Made by a program: the position numbers and the translations under genes. The notes under the pieces were generated by a model. The model did not search any database, was not told the DNA's origin, and saw nothing but the letters and a program-made list of their open reading frames with translations. From the NCBI RefSeq assembly GCF_014652315.1, contig NZ_BMYO01000017.1, positions 1-7,671 on the forward strand: a stretch of 7,671 bases of DNA, given 5' to 3'. Origin of the DNA: Jeongeupia chitinilytica (GTDB taxonomy: Bacteria > Pseudomonadota > Gammaproteobacteria > Burkholderiales > Chitinibacteraceae). Of the stretch, positions 5,527 to 7,671 are shown in pieces (within the stretch, counting starts at the first letter, position 1; each line of letters opens with the position of its first letter).

Positions 5527-6446
5527 GCGGCGTACTGGCGATCGACGTTGCCGGGCTGAGCAAACGCTTCGGTGACCGGCTGGTGGTCGACGATGTGGCG
5601 CTGCAGGTCCGGCGCGGCGAGATATTCGGCTTTCTCGGTCCGAACGGCAGTGGCAAGACGACGACGATACGGATGATGTGCGGGTTGCTGACACCCGATG
5701 CCGGCGAAGGGCGCTGCCTGGGCTTCGACATCCGCTGCGAGCGCGAGCAGATCAAACGTCGCGTCGGTTACATGACCCAGCGCTTCTCGTTCTGGGACGA
5801 CCTGACGATCCGGGAAAATCTCGATTTCATCGCGCGGGTATACGGCTTGGCCAGACGGCGTGAAAGAGTCGATGCCGCGCTCGATCAACTCGGGCTGGCG
5901 ACGCGTGCCGAGCAGCTGGCCGGGGCCTTGTCCGGTGGCTGGAAGCAGCGGCTGGCACTGGCGGCGTGCATGCTGCACGAGCCCGAGTTGCTGTTGCTCG
6001 ACGAGCCAACGGCCGGGGTCGATCCGACGGCGAGGCGCGATTTCTGGGAAGAGTTGCACCGGCTGGCGGCGCAGGGCGTTTCGGTGCTGGTGAGCACACA
6101 CTATATGGACGAGGCCGAGCGCTGCCACAAGCTCGCGTACATCGCCTATGGCCGGTTGCTGGCGCAGGGTACGGCCAGTGAGATTGTTGCCGGGCAGGGG
6201 TTGTCGACATGGCTGGTTCGCGGTCCGGACCTGATTGACGTGGCGCAGCGCCTGCGCGGGCAGGCCGGCGTCGATCAGACCGTCGCGTTCGGTGATGCGG
6301 TGCATGTCAGCGGCCGGGATGCGGCGCTACTTGAGGCTGTTTTGCGACGCGTGCTGGCCGGCGGTGCTCATGAGTGCCGGCAGATCGAAACCGGGCTGGA
6401 GGATGTGTTCATTCATATGATGTCCAGTGCCGGGGGTAGCCGGTGA
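5523..6446 (+). CDS. ABC transporter ATP-binding protein (YbhF-like, single domain)
   Basis: This 307-residue cytoplasmic ATPase would power the exporter. All nucleotide-binding motifs are present: Walker A GPNGSGKTT (39-47), Q-loop YMTQ (Q86), signature LSGGW (136-140), Walker B LLLLDEP (156-162, catalytic E161), D-loop AGVDP (164-168) and H-loop STHYMDEA (H193). The Trp in place of the usual Gln in the signature is common in ABC-2 drug-exporter ATPases. The C-terminal 90 residues end in ETGLEDVFIHMM, also typical of that group. There is one nucleotide-binding domain, whereas E. coli YbhF carries two (about 578 residues), so this protein must act as a dimer. It overlaps the adaptor gene by ATGA and the permease gene by GTGA, so the three are surely one operon. 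Confidence 0.92.
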   Translation: MSGVLAIDVAGLSKRFGDRLVVDDVALQVRRGEIFGFLGPNGSGKTTTIRMMCGLLTPDAGEGRCLGFDIRCEREQIKRRVGYMTQRFSFWDDLTIRENLDFIARVYGLARRRERVDAALDQLGLATRAEQLAGALSGGWKQRLALAACMLHEPELLLLDEPTAGVDPTARRDFWEELHRLAAQGVSVLVSTHYMDEAERCHKLAYIAYGRLLAQGTASEIVAGQGLSTWLVRGPDLIDVAQRLRGQAGVDQTVAFGDAVHVSGRDAALLEAVLRRVLAGGAHECRQIETGLEDVFIHMMSSAGGSR

Positions 6447-7579
6447 GCTGGCGGGTGGCGCTGGGGCGCTGGTGGGGCATCGTGCTCAAGGAGTTTCTGC
6501 AACTTCGGCGGGACCGGATTACGTTCGGCATGATCGTCGGCCTGCCCATCGTCCAGCTGACCCTGTTCGGTTATGCCATCAACAGCGATCCGAAGCAGAT
6601 GCCCACGGCGGTGGTGATGGCCGATCACAGCGAGTTCACCCGCAGCTATGTCGCGGCCATGCGCAATTCGGACTACTTCAGGATCGTTGGCGAGCCGCAG
6701 GACGAAGCGCAGGCACATGGCGCGCTGGCGAGGGGGGATGTCCTGTTCGTCCTGAACATTCCTGCCGGATTTACCCGCTCGCTGTTGCGGGGCGAGCGGC
6801 CTGCGCTGCTGGTTGAGGCTGATGCCACCGATCCGATGGCGACGTCGGTGGCGCTGTCTGCGGTGCAGCAACTGGCCGAGTCGGTGGCGGACAAGGATCT
6901 GCGCGGCGTGCTGGCGCCGCTGGCTGGCAGCGGGCCGGCGTTCGAAGTGCGTGTGCACCGGTTGTACAACCCCGAGGGGAATACGCAGTTCAATACCGTA
7001 CCGGGGCTGATGGGGGTCATTCTGACCATGACCATGGTGATGATGACCGGGCTGGCCATGACGCGTGAGCGGGAACGCGGGACGATGGAAAACCTGCTGG
7101 CGACACCGGTGCGGCCCATTGAAGTCATGACCGGCAAGATCGTGCCCTATGTGGCGATCGGGCTGGTGCAGGCCACCATCATCCTGCTGGCTGCGCGATA
7201 CGTCTTCAGCGTGCCGTTCGCCGGCAGCCTCCTGGCCGTCTACGTTTCAGCGCTGGTCTTCATTGCGGCCAACCTCACCGTCGGCATCACCCTGTCGTCG
7301 TTGGCGCAGAACCAGCTGCAGGCGATGCAGCTGACGATGTTCTACTTCCTCCCGAACATGCTGTTGTCCGGTTTCATGTTTCCGTTCCAGGGCATGCCTG
7401 GTTGGGCGCAGGCGATCGGCAGTGTGCTGCCGCTGACGCATTTCAACCGGCTGATTCGCGGCATCCTGCTCAAGGGCAATGGCTGGGCCGAACTTTGGCC
7501 CAATATCTGGCCCTTATTACTGTTTACGGCTGTCGTGATGCTGGTGGCGGTGCGCTTTTATCGGCGGACGCTGGATTGA
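6443..7579 (+). CDS. ABC-2 family permease (YbhS/YhhJ-like)
   Basis: This 378-residue inner-membrane permease is the transport channel of the exporter. Membrane spans are predicted at about 26-46, 187-206, 233-255, 262-286, 295-315 and 354-371. A large extracytoplasmic domain (about 47-186) lies between the first two, the layout of the ABC2_membrane_3 group. KEFLQLRRDR (16-25) before span 1 and RERERGTMENLLATP (208-222) after span 2 are the characteristic cytoplasmic elements that contact the ATPase. PLTHFNRLIRGILLKG (330-345) is also typical. The GTG start at 6443 overlaps the ATPase stop as GTGA, and a GGGGG run (6432-6436) may be its ribosome binding site. Length agrees with E. coli YbhS and YhhJ (about 375). 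No second permease follows within the window, so it probably works as a homodimer. Confidence 0.9.
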   Translation: MSWRVALGRWWGIVLKEFLQLRRDRITFGMIVGLPIVQLTLFGYAINSDPKQMPTAVVMADHSEFTRSYVAAMRNSDYFRIVGEPQDEAQAHGALARGDVLFVLNIPAGFTRSLLRGERPALLVEADATDPMATSVALSAVQQLAESVADKDLRGVLAPLAGSGPAFEVRVHRLYNPEGNTQFNTVPGLMGVILTMTMVMMTGLAMTRERERGTMENLLATPVRPIEVMTGKIVPYVAIGLVQATIILLAARYVFSVPFAGSLLAVYVSALVFIAANLTVGITLSSLAQNQLQAMQLTMFYFLPNMLLSGFMFPFQGMPGWAQAIGSVLPLTHFNRLIRGILLKGNGWAELWPNIWPLLLFTAVVMLVAVRFYRRTLD

Positions 7580-7609
7580 GTTTGAGGCGGGCTGAAATCG
7601 GGGTGACGA

Positions 7610-7653
7610 AATTTCGCTGTCCGATCAGGGGTTTATCGGTTCGGTGCGAAATT
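7610..7653. terminator. Nested inverted repeats after the exporter operon
   Basis: AATTTCGC (7610-7617) pairs with GCGAAATT (7646-7653). Inside it CCGAT (7621-7625) pairs with ATCGG (7635-7639) around a nine-base loop. The outer left arm overlaps a perfect 10-base palindrome, CGAAATTTCG (7607-7616). The structure begins 30 bases after the permease stop and could end transcription. There is only a short pyrimidine run (CTTTCC) after it, so a role as a binding site or mRNA 3' structure is equally possible. The remaining bases from 7580 to the window end show no gene. Confidence 0.3.
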
Positions 7654-7671
7654 CTTTCCGTCGGGGTGTTG

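Noticed and set aside
3115..5694. Very long open frame on the minus strand (859 codons) across suhB, DUF3293 and the adaptor gene
   Set aside because: It is opposite three clear genes with intact family motifs and arises from high-GC codon bias. Its translation is Arg/His-rich and has no recognisable domain.

Overview
The window is GC-rich, tightly packed bacterial chromosome with many short start/stop overlaps. Family-level cues point to a proteobacterium, most likely a betaproteobacterium (possibly Neisseriales). These cues are a TrmJ with an FGTEMSGL motif, a SuhB beginning MHPMLNTAVRAARRA, and third codon positions that are almost all G or C. The taxonomic guess is inference only.

Layout, left to right. 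(1) Positions 1-331 hold no convincing complete gene. There may be the last codons of an upstream gene (ending at 56), then gene-poor sequence with an imperfect stem-loop, then an AT-richer stretch with two near-identical copies (246, 314) and one weaker copy (337) of a 14-base direct repeat. (2) A two-gene unit follows on the plus strand: a YbhP-type endonuclease/exonuclease/phosphatase protein (332-1084) overlapping by ATGA a ClsB-type cardiolipin synthase (1081-2244). (3) A strong GC-rich palindrome (about 2261-2292) separates this unit from the convergent trmJ (2297-3103, minus), a tRNA 2'-O-methyltransferase. (4) A divergent intergenic region carries a good sigma70-like promoter overlapping the 5' end of trmJ. 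From it runs a leader of about 130 bases to suhB (3256-4041). A DUF3293 protein of unknown function (4041-4475) is coupled to suhB by a TAATG junction. (5) A three-gene exporter operon follows: a lipoprotein membrane-fusion (HlyD-type) subunit (4582-5526), an ABC ATPase (5523-6446) and an ABC-2 permease (6443-7579), each joined by a 4-base overlap. The last 92 bases have no gene but contain nested inverted repeats.

How the genes fit together. The ybhP-clsB pair is an envelope lipid unit. The last three genes encode a complete half-size ABC efflux unit plus a periplasmic adaptor, which would still need an outer-membrane channel encoded elsewhere. In E. coli K-12, ybhP-clsB and the ybhG-F-S-R exporter are close neighbours. 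Finding both here, separated by trmJ and suhB, is a possible shared gene-neighbourhood signal. No mobile element, CRISPR array, rRNA or tRNA was seen. Nothing in the window looks like a wholly new defence or mobile system. The least explained parts are the left-end repeats and the DUF3293 gene coupled to suhB.
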